Part shown: piece after piece, positions 25,039 to 31,915 of the stretch
Layout of the letters: the number at the start of each line of letters is the position of its first letter
How positions within the stretch are numbered: position 1 is the first letter of the stretch
Assembly: GCA_020026175.1 (NCBI GenBank)
Contig: JAHHQV010000028.1
Span: 1-32,932 of the forward strand
Origin: Phocaeicola sp.
GTDB taxonomy: Bacteria; Bacteroidota; Bacteroidia; Bacteroidales; Bacteroidaceae
Reading direction: 5' to 3'
DNA length: 32,932 bases
Program-made: the position numbers and the translations under genes
Notes under the pieces: generated by a model
Databases searched by the model: none
Seen by the model: only the letters and a program-made list of their open reading frames with translations
Told to the model about the DNA's origin: nothing

Positions 25039-25644
25039 ATGATGTCAAGAAAGTTTAAAGAAACATTAGAGCACAGGAGGAGCTTTTATCATATAGCCGA
25101 CTCTTCTCCTGTCTCAGATGAGAACATCAGAGAAATCCTTGAATTTGCATTGAAGCATGTACCTTCTGCCTTCAATTCGCAGTCTACTCGTCTGGTATTA
25201 TTGTTGGGTGATAATCACAGGAAATTGTGGAATATAACAAAAGATGTCTTGAAAGAAAGGATAGTATCTACTGATGCTTTTTCAAAGACCGAAGCTAAAA
25301 TAGATACTAGTTTTGCTTCGGGATACGGTACTGTTTTGTTTTGGGAAGACATGTCAATTGTAAGAAAATTGCAGAAAGAATTTCCTACTTATAAAGAACG
25401 TTTTCCTATTTGGGCCGAGCAGACTTCAGCTATGCATCAGCTTGTTGTCTGGTCAATGTTGGAAGATGTAGGGTTTGGCGCTTCTTTACAACATTATAAT
25501 CCTCTTATTGATAAAAAAGTCAGGGAGCAATGGGGAATTAGTGAAGATTGGAATCTTATTGCTCAAATGCCTTTTGGCTCTCCTGTAAAATGCCCTGATT
25601 TGAAAGAATATAAAAGTGTTGATGACAGGTTGCTTGTGTTTTGA
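25039..25644 (+). CDS. Nitroreductase-family flavoprotein
   Basis: From ATG 25039 the protein has 201 residues, typical of the short FMN-dependent nitroreductase-like family (Frm2/YdgI type). RRSFYHI (13-19) is the family's N-terminal phosphate/FMN site and VPSAFNSQSTRLV (41-53) the second FMN-contact segment. VWSMLEDVGFGASLQHYNP lies in the C-terminal half and KSVDDRLLVF ends the protein. It would reduce nitro compounds, quinones or similar electron acceptors with NAD(P)H in the cytosol; the real substrate is unknown. The open frame upstream to 24973 has a hydrophobic, Cys-rich tail overlapping the probable transcription start and is rejected. ATG 25042 is an equally possible start. Pirin follows after 57 bases, suggesting one redox-related unit. 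Confidence 0.9.
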   Translation: MMSRKFKETLEHRRSFYHIADSSPVSDENIREILEFALKHVPSAFNSQSTRLVLLLGDNHRKLWNITKDVLKERIVSTDAFSKTEAKIDTSFASGYGTVLFWEDMSIVRKLQKEFPTYKERFPIWAEQTSAMHQLVVWSMLEDVGFGASLQHYNPLIDKKVREQWGISEDWNLIAQMPFGSPVKCPDLKEYKSVDDRLLVF

Positions 25645-25701
25645 TACAGCGCTTTTGTATAGATTGTTCTTAATTTTTATATTATTAAAAAGGAAATTGA
25701 T

Positions 25702-26412
25702 ATGAAAACAGTTTTTGATAAAGCAGATTCAAGGGGATTTTTTAATCATGGATGGTTGAAGACTTACCATACTTTTAGCTTTGCTGATTATTATAATCCA
25801 GAGAGAATGAATTTTGGAGCATTGAGAGTTTTGAATGATGATACCGTTTCACCTGGTAAGGGGTTTGGACTGCATCCACATAAAAATATGGAAGTTGTTT
25901 CAATTCCTTTAAAAGGATATCTGAGACATGGGGATAATATAAATAATGAAAGTACGATTACATCAGGTGATGTACAGGTCATGAGTACTGGAAAAGGAAT
26001 GTTTCATAGTGAATATAATGCGAGTGTTGATGAAGAACTTAAATTCTTACAAATATGGATAGTACCTAAACTAATGAATACTGAACCATGTTATTTTAAC
26101 TATAATATACGTCCTTTGTTGAAACATAACGAACTTGTGACTTTTATTTCTCCTGAAAAAAATACCAATTCTGTACAGTTGTTGCAAGATGCATGGTTTT
26201 CTATTGGACGTTTTGATACAGGAAAGGCTGTTACATATAAATTGAAGAATAAGAATATGGGTGCTTATATCTTTGTATTGGATGGAAATGTTCGTATACA
26301 AAGCTATAATCTTTCTAAACGTGACGGTATGGGCATTTGGGATACGGATGAATTTGGATTGCACTTTGTTTCCGATTCTGAAGTTCTTGTGATTGAAGTA
26401 CCTATGATATAA
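25702..26412 (+). CDS. Pirin-family protein (bicupin)
   Basis: The 236-residue protein is a pirin/YhhW-type cupin. The N-terminal cupin has the metal ligands His58 and His60 (GFGLHPHKNMEVV), His102 and Glu104 (GMFHSEYNAS). These correspond to the iron ligands of characterised pirins, some of which have quercetin 2,3-dioxygenase activity. The start MKTVFDKADSRGFFNHGWL is the family's usual beginning, including Arg11 and Trp18. The C-terminal second cupin lacks clear ligands, as is normal. A fair ribosome-binding sequence (AAAAAGGAAATTGAT) precedes the ATG. It follows the nitroreductase by 57 bases with no promoter consensus between, and ends before a terminator at 26469. Its substrate is unknown. 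Confidence 0.92.
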   Translation: MKTVFDKADSRGFFNHGWLKTYHTFSFADYYNPERMNFGALRVLNDDTVSPGKGFGLHPHKNMEVVSIPLKGYLRHGDNINNESTITSGDVQVMSTGKGMFHSEYNASVDEELKFLQIWIVPKLMNTEPCYFNYNIRPLLKHNELVTFISPEKNTNSVQLLQDAWFSIGRFDTGKAVTYKLKNKNMGAYIFVLDGNVRIQSYNLSKRDGMGIWDTDEFGLHFVSDSEVLVIEVPMI

Positions 26413-26468
26413 TATATTGTTTTTTTCTATAACTGTAACTCTGTAAACTTATTAATATTAATAGATTT

Positions 26469-26502
26469 AAAACCCTGGGTAATTAATGTTATCCAGGGTT
26501 TT
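26469..26502 (+). terminator. Terminator after pirin
   Basis: AAAACCCTGG (26469-26478) pairs with CCAGGGTTTT (26493-26502), extended inward by three weaker pairs. The right arm ends in TTTTAC. The A-rich left arm means it could also act on minus-strand transcripts. Confidence 0.75.
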
Positions 26503-26550
26503 ACTATGCTAAAAAGAATAATTTAACTTGATACTGTTATATATTTTTTT

Positions 26551-26622
26551 TATCATGAATTATGATAAAATTTACCCGTTGGCGAAATTAAATCAGCGCA
26601 TATTTAAGTTTGCCAATGGGTT
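26551..26622. other. Two hairpins between converging pirin and DUF4249 genes
   Basis: TATCATGAATTATGATA (26551-26567) is a small hairpin with 6-bp arms. Just after it, a long imperfect palindrome runs from 26574 to 26622: ACCCGTTGGC pairs with GCCAATGGGT, and further inward TTAAAT pairs with ATTTAA around CAGCGCAT. That is about 20 bp with three mismatches or wobbles. They lie 38 bases past the DUF4249 stop and probably form its transcription end, although the minus-strand tail (AAATTTTATC) is not a strong U tract. Confidence 0.45.
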
Positions 26623-26659
26623 AAGGATGTTTTTTACTATTTAATCCATACAGGATTTT

Positions 26660-27625
26660 TTATTTTATAACCTGTCTTATATCAGTATTTATATCATGGC
26701 TTTGTATAGCTCCTACAATACCTGTACCTCCTTTTATATTTGTATAATGAGGAGATGGTTCTGAAAATCCCCAGTTAATAAGGTTGCCGTTCATGGAATT
26801 TTCATCAAAATTAAAGATACCAGTCAGATAATGATAGTATGATTCGGATATAGAATAAAGTATGATTTTTCTGTTTCTTGTTTCTTTACCATCTGTAAAC
26901 AATGGAGCCCTTTCAATGATTTTAAGTGAATATTTACGTCCGTTGAAGAGATGGTCGTCAAATGAACGTCCTTCATTTCCGTAAATTCCTTTATCTGTTG
27001 TAACTCCATCTATTGCAGATTGCTGTTCCAAAAAGACATCATCGTGCGAAAAGTCCAGTGTTTCAGCTGCCAGACCATTATCACTTTCTATACGGATAAA
27101 ATAAAAGTTTCGTTCTGAAGGATTGTCAGTGAAAGTTATATGATATTTGATTTCATAAGATTTTCCAAAAACTCCGCCTTCGGGAGTCCATATTATTATG
27201 TCTGGGTCATCGAACACACGGCCTGACATACGTACTGATTCTATTTTGATAAGTTTAGGTACAATAGCACATCCAGCTGCTTTACCTATGTGGCTATTAG
27301 CATTCAGAACTATTGTGTCCCCTTCTGAAGGGCGGAATGATGAAATATACATTTCTGTTTTTTTATCGTAAGGCATGGTTTCAATAAAATCACCATTGAC
27401 ATATAATTCTACTTTTGCATCCGTCAAAAATGGATTACTGTCTCGATGTTCTGTAAAAAAAACAGTTTTCGCTACTTGAGCCATAACTATTGTATCAGGA
27501 GATATAATGCTGTTGAGTACTAATGTAGGTTTAGGACGGTACTTTTCCATATCAATGTCTTTATAACATGCTGAAAACATTAAAGTAGACAAGAGCAATA
27601 CTAATAAATAATTTTCTATTTTCAC
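26660..27625 (-). CDS. DUF4249-type lipoprotein
   Basis: The 321-residue protein has a lipoprotein signal (LMFSAC, Cys20). The mature start YKDIDMEKYRPKPTLVLNSI, with the following ISPDTIVMAQVAKTVFF and DAKVELYVNGDF, resembles the N-terminal pattern of DUF4249. This uncharacterised Bacteroidota family is usually encoded beside a TonB-dependent receptor. It lies 12 bases after such a receptor gene, exactly the expected arrangement. The rest is beta-rich (FYFIRIESDNG near 178-188, FDDHLFNGRKYSLKI). The family's biochemical role is not known; a surface or periplasmic accessory to the receptor is inference. The length is somewhat short compared with many members I recall. Confidence 0.8.
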   Translation of the reverse strand: MKIENYLLVLLLSTLMFSACYKDIDMEKYRPKPTLVLNSIISPDTIVMAQVAKTVFFTEHRDSNPFLTDAKVELYVNGDFIETMPYDKKTEMYISSFRPSEGDTIVLNANSHIGKAAGCAIVPKLIKIESVRMSGRVFDDPDIIIWTPEGGVFGKSYEIKYHITFTDNPSERNFYFIRIESDNGLAAETLDFSHDDVFLEQQSAIDGVTTDKGIYGNEGRSFDDHLFNGRKYSLKIIERAPLFTDGKETRNRKIILYSISESYYHYLTGIFNFDENSMNGNLINWGFSEPSPHYTNIKGGTGIVGAIQSHDINTDIRQVIK

Positions 27626-27637
27626 TTTAATCCTGTT

Positions 27638-29848
27638 TTAAAAGTTGTAGGTATAAGAAACTGACGGAATTATGGGAAACAATGCAAATTGCCTGAAACG
27701 TGGTGACAGATAAGTTCCATTTTCATTTTGCTTCATATTGTTTTTTTCTATCATGATAGGGTTCATACGTGAATATGCATTATAAAGCGATAAATTCCAA
27801 ATGCCAGTTCTGTTATGTTTTAGTTGTTTATAGATGCTTATTCCTAAATCTAAACGATGATAAGCAGGAAGTCTTACATTGTTCTTGCCTTCATAGAAAT
27901 TAAGCATCTCCTCATCTTTTCCAGTTGGATAAGAAGGAACCATATCAGTGGGGAATTTGTCTGGATAAGGGTAATTTTCCAGTGAAAGGGTTGTTCTATT
28001 TCCTGTCATAAACACCCATCCGGCATTAAGTTCAACCTTCTGTGATATGTTCCATGTTGCAGATAAGGTTATTTTATGCCGATTGTCATATTTTGAAGGG
28101 AATCGTTTGCCACAATTCAAGTCCTGAAAAATACGATCACTCCACATAAGACCATATCCTAAAAAACCACTAACCTTACCAAAATCTGCTTCAAGTTGAA
28201 TATCAATGCCATAAGATTTGCCTTTACCGCTTGTCAATTTATCCTCCCAAGCGCTTTCAGGCATATTTTTATAGTTGTCACGATACTCCAATAGGTTAGA
28301 CATCTTCTTATAATACGCTTCTGCAGAAAGAGTGTAATGTGTTCCTAAGGTAGTGTAAGCACCGACAGACGTTTGATGTGAAGTCAAAGGAGAAAAATTT
28401 TCAGTTATAGGAAGCCAGTAATCTGTAGGCAAAGATATATAATTGTCGCTGACTTGTTGTACAAACTGGCTCATACGTGCATAGCCGACCTTAAAACTTA
28501 CATCCGGAGATATTATGAAATTGGCAGATATTCTAGGTTCGAATACCGGATATTGTTTCTTGTTGACTTGAAAAAAGGAACCTCTTAAGCCAGCATTAAA
28601 ACGTAACCATTTTAATGGATATATATTACCTTCCAGAAAACAATTCCATTCATTGGCGTTGACGTTGCCAATCTCATTTCCATTATTCCAATCGGTAGAG
28701 TTGGATCTTCTGGACTCATGTATAGGTGAAAAGGAATGGTGAGTATATTGTATTCCTGTTCGAAGGATTATTTCATCTAAAGGTGTAAAAGTCAATAATG
28801 CGTCCACGCTAAAATCATTGATGGCATTTCTTGTCTTTTTTCGTGAATAATCATATTCATAATCATCTTTGGAAGGAGTACCTGATGTCGTTTCTGTCAT
28901 TTGCTTAAATTTAGAAAGATAACGAGTGTAGGATGCCTTCATGTCATATATAAAAAGGGTATTTATCGGATAATGCCATTTCATGGATGTCAATATATTA
29001 CCCCATCCCAGTCTGTTCTCGTTTTTATGAAGATAATAATTGTTGTCTTCGGCCTTGTCTGTTGAAAATTGATGTTCTCCCATCTTTACATTATCATGAC
29101 CGTAATAACCCAATAACGACAGACTGCCTAGTTTTCCCAGACGTTGACTTAACTTTAGATTGAAATCAGTGAAATTATAACCTGCTATAGTCTTTTCACC
29201 ATCATTCTTTTTTGAGGAATTCATAATCGCCAATGCTGGAAATGACACCAATTCTAGCCATGAACGTCTTAGTGCAACAAACAAAGAAGTCTTATTTTTT
29301 ATTAAAGGACCAGAGAAACTGATATTGGCAGATGTGAGTCCTATAGTTATGCTTTTTTCCCATGATTCATAGCTCCCGCTTTTCATTGATATGTCAGTGA
29401 CACTTGACAATCTTCCACCGTACCTTGCAGGGAAAGCACATTTATAAAAAGTCAGATTATTGATTGCATCTGCATTATAGGCTGAAAATAGCCCTCCTAA
29501 ATGATTCATCTGATATATTGGACATCCGTCTATGAGAAATATATTTTCATCATTTTCTCCTCCGCGAACAAACATTCCTGCAAAGCCCTCTGTCCCGGCA
29601 GACACTCCTGGCTGTAATTGAAGTGCTTTGATTATATCTGATTCTCCAAAAATAGTAGGGACATTTTTTATGGCATTGTAGTCCATGACAGTCATTCCCA
29701 TTTGTGAAGTCTTGATCTTGTTTGCTTTATGGCCTATCTTCAATATTTCTTGTAGATTTACGTTGTGCAGAGTGTCTTTAGGCAGAATATTCCCAAGAAC
29801 AATAATAGGGAAAAAGAACAAACTTGTAAAAACGATATAATATTTCAT
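27638..29848 (-). CDS. TonB-dependent receptor (DUF4249-associated type)
   Basis: I choose ATG 29848 (MKYYIVFTSLFFFPIIVLGN), giving 736 residues with a signal peptide directly at the start. The frame could extend to a GTG at 29872, but that codon lies inside a hairpin. The plug domain has MDYNAIKNVPTIFGESDIIKALQLQPGV, then GMFVRGGENDENIFLIDGCPIY and FSAYNADAINNLTFYKCAFPARYGGRLSSV, typical of this receptor class. The beta-barrel follows, ending FPIIPSVSYTYNF. The N-terminal carboxypeptidase-like regulatory domain usually present in this class is absent: only about 30 residues separate the signal peptide from the plug. No STN domain is present. It presumably imports or binds an unknown ligand with the DUF4249 lipoprotein next to it. 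Confidence 0.9.
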   Translation of the reverse strand: MKYYIVFTSLFFFPIIVLGNILPKDTLHNVNLQEILKIGHKANKIKTSQMGMTVMDYNAIKNVPTIFGESDIIKALQLQPGVSAGTEGFAGMFVRGGENDENIFLIDGCPIYQMNHLGGLFSAYNADAINNLTFYKCAFPARYGGRLSSVTDISMKSGSYESWEKSITIGLTSANISFSGPLIKNKTSLFVALRRSWLELVSFPALAIMNSSKKNDGEKTIAGYNFTDFNLKLSQRLGKLGSLSLLGYYGHDNVKMGEHQFSTDKAEDNNYYLHKNENRLGWGNILTSMKWHYPINTLFIYDMKASYTRYLSKFKQMTETTSGTPSKDDYEYDYSRKKTRNAINDFSVDALLTFTPLDEIILRTGIQYTHHSFSPIHESRRSNSTDWNNGNEIGNVNANEWNCFLEGNIYPLKWLRFNAGLRGSFFQVNKKQYPVFEPRISANFIISPDVSFKVGYARMSQFVQQVSDNYISLPTDYWLPITENFSPLTSHQTSVGAYTTLGTHYTLSAEAYYKKMSNLLEYRDNYKNMPESAWEDKLTSGKGKSYGIDIQLEADFGKVSGFLGYGLMWSDRIFQDLNCGKRFPSKYDNRHKITLSATWNISQKVELNAGWVFMTGNRTTLSLENYPYPDKFPTDMVPSYPTGKDEEMLNFYEGKNNVRLPAYHRLDLGISIYKQLKHNRTGIWNLSLYNAYSRMNPIMIEKNNMKQNENGTYLSPRFRQFALFPIIPSVSYTYNF

Positions 29849-29863
29849 TTGTATCAAAAGAAA

Positions 29864-29907
29864 ATGTTGCACATGGTGTATGGTCTATATTCATTCATGT
29901 GCAACAT
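29864..29907 (-). terminator. 12-bp inverted repeat before the TonB receptor gene
   Basis: ATGTTGCACATG (29864-29875) and CATGTGCAACAT (29896-29907) are perfect 12-bp arms around a 20-base loop. On the minus strand the structure is followed by TTTTCTTTT, so it is best read as the terminator of the small lipoprotein gene that ends at 29919. A minus-strand TATATTTG (29908-29915) abuts it, so it might instead be an operator at a start site; the matching TTG is at a poor distance. The arms contain TTGCACA, the half-site also seen at 5506-5532. Confidence 0.6.
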
Positions 29908-29918
29908 CAAATATAATT

Positions 29919-30335
29919 TTACTTAACCAACAATTCTAAGTGCAATTCTCCCATTATAATATATCCAGAATATTCGAAACGTAATGAACTGCCAACAGTC
30001 TTATTTCCTGAAAACTCCAATTGTTTATAATCGTCCTTTACAACTTCCTTTAGCTGTATATCCTCTATTTCTATGGAAGGGAAATCCTCAAAAAACTCAA
30101 TTAATTTCATGTAGCCTTTTTTATTGGAGGATAAACGAAAAGTTACCGAAGATTTACTTGATACTGATGTTTTGTCTATAGTCGCAGATAATTCGTTTTC
30201 ATCATTGCCTGGAGAATAATTACCATCAAGGTAACTTGTCATTTCTATACCATTACCTACTTCGTCATTTTTGCAAGATGACATAAAACCGATTAATCCA
30301 AAAAATAGGATTGATATCAAAAAATAGGATCTCAT
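29919..30335 (-). CDS. Small lipoprotein of unknown function
   Basis: This 138-residue protein is not recognised. It has a clear lipoprotein signal (LIGFMSSC, Cys21) followed by an acidic, Asn/Gly/Ser-rich linker (about 22-48). A domain of about 90 residues with alternating beta-like patterns follows (SVTFRLSSNKKGYMKLIEF, SLRFEYSGYIIMGELHLELL). This would suit one small immunoglobulin-like beta-sandwich, but no family motif supports that. It sits 105 bases downstream of the crystallin-like lipoprotein gene and ahead of the TonB receptor gene on the same strand. A role as an accessory surface or periplasmic protein of that cluster is inference. Confidence 0.75.
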   Translation of the reverse strand: MRSYFLISILFFGLIGFMSSCKNDEVGNGIEMTSYLDGNYSPGNDENELSATIDKTSVSSKSSVTFRLSSNKKGYMKLIEFFEDFPSIEIEDIQLKEVVKDDYKQLEFSGNKTVGSSLRFEYSGYIIMGELHLELLVK

Positions 30336-30373
30336 AAATATTGTCTTTTTAAATTAGTATTTATTGAAAGTTT

Positions 30374-30426
30374 GTCTATAAATTCCTGAAAAAAGACAAA
30401 ACAAAGAGTCGAAGGAATTTATAGAC
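30374..30426. other. 14-bp perfect inverted repeat between two lipoprotein genes
   Basis: GTCTATAAATTCCT (30374-30387) and AGGAATTTATAGAC (30413-30426) are perfect 14-bp arms with a 25-base loop. The structure lies 14 bases past the crystallin-like gene and about 40 bases before the small lipoprotein gene, both on the minus strand. The T run (CTTTTTTG) is on the plus-strand side, so as a terminator it would stop plus-strand, antisense transcription. On the minus strand it could attenuate, process or stabilise the mRNA. Confidence 0.55.
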
Positions 30427-30440
30427 CTTTTTTGAATTAT

Positions 30441-31295
30441 TTATATTGGTCTGTGAGGATTAATATGACCATTTTCAATATTATTTACGGTTATAATTCT
30501 AAAAACACAAGAAGAAATCTTATCATTCCATCCTATATTTTTAAGTTTATAGTCCTGATGAGATGCAGTCTCTGGCTTGTTTATGTCCTGATTAGGAGAG
30601 TAAGTTGCTACACAATAAAGTATTTTACCTTTGTAATTAGAATCTTCATACCCTATTAAACATGTGCGTAATTCACTACCTTTTACGGAAGTAGATGGAT
30701 GAGAATAAGATGGACGATAATATTTGTTAGGTTCCAAAAAATTGAAAATTCTAATAGCTGAAGTTTTATCATTGAATCCAGCATATGCTTTTAAATTGGG
30801 AATCATTGGGTAGTAGTCATAATCTATGTCCAAAATGACTGTTCTATCTTTAAAACCGGTATCATCATACATAATTGCTCTACCTGCTTTAGGTTCAAGG
30901 TTATTCACACGAGAGTTTACATTATTGTTTTCTATACTTTGTTCATTAAAGAATTGCATGTTTTTGTTTTTTATTAACTCCTTTTCTGAGGAAAAAAACT
31001 CTACAACGTCATTCCCTTTTTCGTCTTGAGAATAGAAAATTGATAATTCAGGTATTTTAGAGATTGTGTTTTTGTAAAGAGTATTGAATTCTTCGTCTAA
31101 ATAGATTAAGGAATCATTTTCAAATTTACAAGAAACATGAAAAGTTTGTCCTTCAAATTTAATTGTTTGTTTAAATATTTCTTTATTGCTTTCTGTCAAT
31201 TCTTGTTTTGATAGAATATTGTCTTCATTATTACATGAAGTCAATAGTCCGGCCAAAACATAACTTATCCCACCCAATAAAATTTTTACTTTCAT
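30441..31295 (-). CDS. Lipoprotein with C-terminal beta-gamma-crystallin-like domain
   Basis: The 284-residue protein has a lipoprotein signal (LAGLLTSC, Cys21), an acidic N-terminal region of about 110 residues with no recognised fold, an Asn-rich linker (123-132) and a C-terminal domain. In that domain two Greek-key repeats can be traced. RAIMYDDTGFKDRTVIL (139-155) leads to IPNLKAYAGFNDKTSAIRIF (165-184). RTCLIGYEDSNYKGKIL (210-226) leads to LKNIGWNDKISSCVFRI (251-267). The Y-x4-(F/Y)-x-(G/D) turns and the NDKTSA/NDKISS segments match the (N/D)(N/D)xx(S/T)S calcium-binding pattern of microbial beta-gamma-crystallins. Calcium binding and surface location are inference. No consensus promoter is seen upstream. 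It heads the minus-strand cluster with the small lipoprotein, TonB receptor and DUF4249 genes. Confidence 0.8.
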   Translation of the reverse strand: MKVKILLGGISYVLAGLLTSCNNEDNILSKQELTESNKEIFKQTIKFEGQTFHVSCKFENDSLIYLDEEFNTLYKNTISKIPELSIFYSQDEKGNDVVEFFSSEKELIKNKNMQFFNEQSIENNNVNSRVNNLEPKAGRAIMYDDTGFKDRTVILDIDYDYYPMIPNLKAYAGFNDKTSAIRIFNFLEPNKYYRPSYSHPSTSVKGSELRTCLIGYEDSNYKGKILYCVATYSPNQDINKPETASHQDYKLKNIGWNDKISSCVFRIITVNNIENGHINPHRPI

Positions 31296-31380
31296 ATTAT
31301 TTGTTTGTTAAAAAGGTTAGAATCCTATTCTAAAGTATATTCGTTTTTCAGAGTGTTTAGGAACGGGACTATACCTGGTT

Positions 31381-31475
31381 GGAAAAAGATTTTCCTTGGC
31401 CACAAAATCAATTTCCTTGTGTTCAACATAGGCCAAGTGTACTTTGCAGTATTACTTAGAGTATTATGCTAAGTA
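31381..31475. other. Three consecutive hairpins upstream of the crystallin-like lipoprotein gene
   Basis: GGAAAA-AGA-TTTTCC (31381-31395) is the first. CTTGGCC (31395-31401) with GGCCAAG (31431-31437), containing inner arms CACAA/TTGTG, is the second. TACTTAG (31453-31459) with CTAAGTA (31469-31475) is the third. They fill most of the stretch between the lipoprotein start and the inverted-repeat element, which has no coding frame. They could be a structured 5' leader on the minus strand, a small RNA, or the end of a former mobile element. Confidence 0.45.
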
Positions 31476-31512
31476 CATGATTTTATTATAATGTGATACC
31501 CTTTTTGAATGT

Positions 31513-31789
31513 ATTTTTAGGAACAATCAATAGGATGCCATACTTGTTTAATATAGTGCACTATTAATTTCAAGCGTTGCAAAAATAATATTAATTATTT
31601 TATTTAAGTCTGTTCTTAATGTTAAAAAAAGAAAAAATAGAGGTTTGCTTATGGGAGCTGTAGCTGTTTCAGTATTTGTTTCATTAGTGGCTATTGTAGA
31701 TTTTATTTACTTTAGCTATCAAGAAAAAAGGAAACTCATAAAACAAAAAGATTATTAACTAGGGTGTCCAGTTCTACGTTCCTAAAAAT
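31513..31789. repeat. 277-bp segment bounded by 12-bp perfect inverted repeats
   Basis: ATTTTTAGGAAC (31513-31524) and GTTCCTAAAAAT (31778-31789) are perfect inverted repeats. A third copy of the core, TTTAGGAACG, lies at 31356-31365 in the same orientation as the left repeat, and its G extension matches the right repeat (CGTTCCTAAA at 31777-31786). The segment contains a 35-codon ORF. This looks like a miniature or internally deleted transposable element, but no flanking target-site duplication was found by eye. Confidence 0.45.
31651..31758 (+). CDS. Possible 35-residue membrane protein
   Basis: From ATG 31651 the frame reads MGAVAVSVFVSLVAIVDFIY and then a basic tail rich in Lys, Arg and Gln ending KQKDY. 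That is one membrane segment followed by a cytosolic tail. The same frame stays open upstream to 31549, with further hydrophobic and basic residues but no ATG, so this may be the end of a longer gene that has lost its start. It lies inside the inverted-repeat segment. AGAGG stands 9 bases before the ATG. I do not recognise a family. Confidence 0.3.
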   Translation: MGAVAVSVFVSLVAIVDFIYFSYQEKRKLIKQKDY

Positions 31790-31915
31790 GTAGTATCAAA
31801 CGCCCTTGTTATTGTTAATATAATGCTCTGATATTAATGCTTTAATAAGCAAAATAGCTCTTTGAAAAGTTGCTCAATTCATTGATGTTTAGTAAATTAG
31901 TAGGAAATTAAATAG

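Noticed and set aside
31580..31587. Minus-strand TATTTTTG as promoter of the crystallin-like lipoprotein gene
   Set aside because: It fits the -7 form but is almost 290 bases upstream and has no TTG 19-21 bases away.
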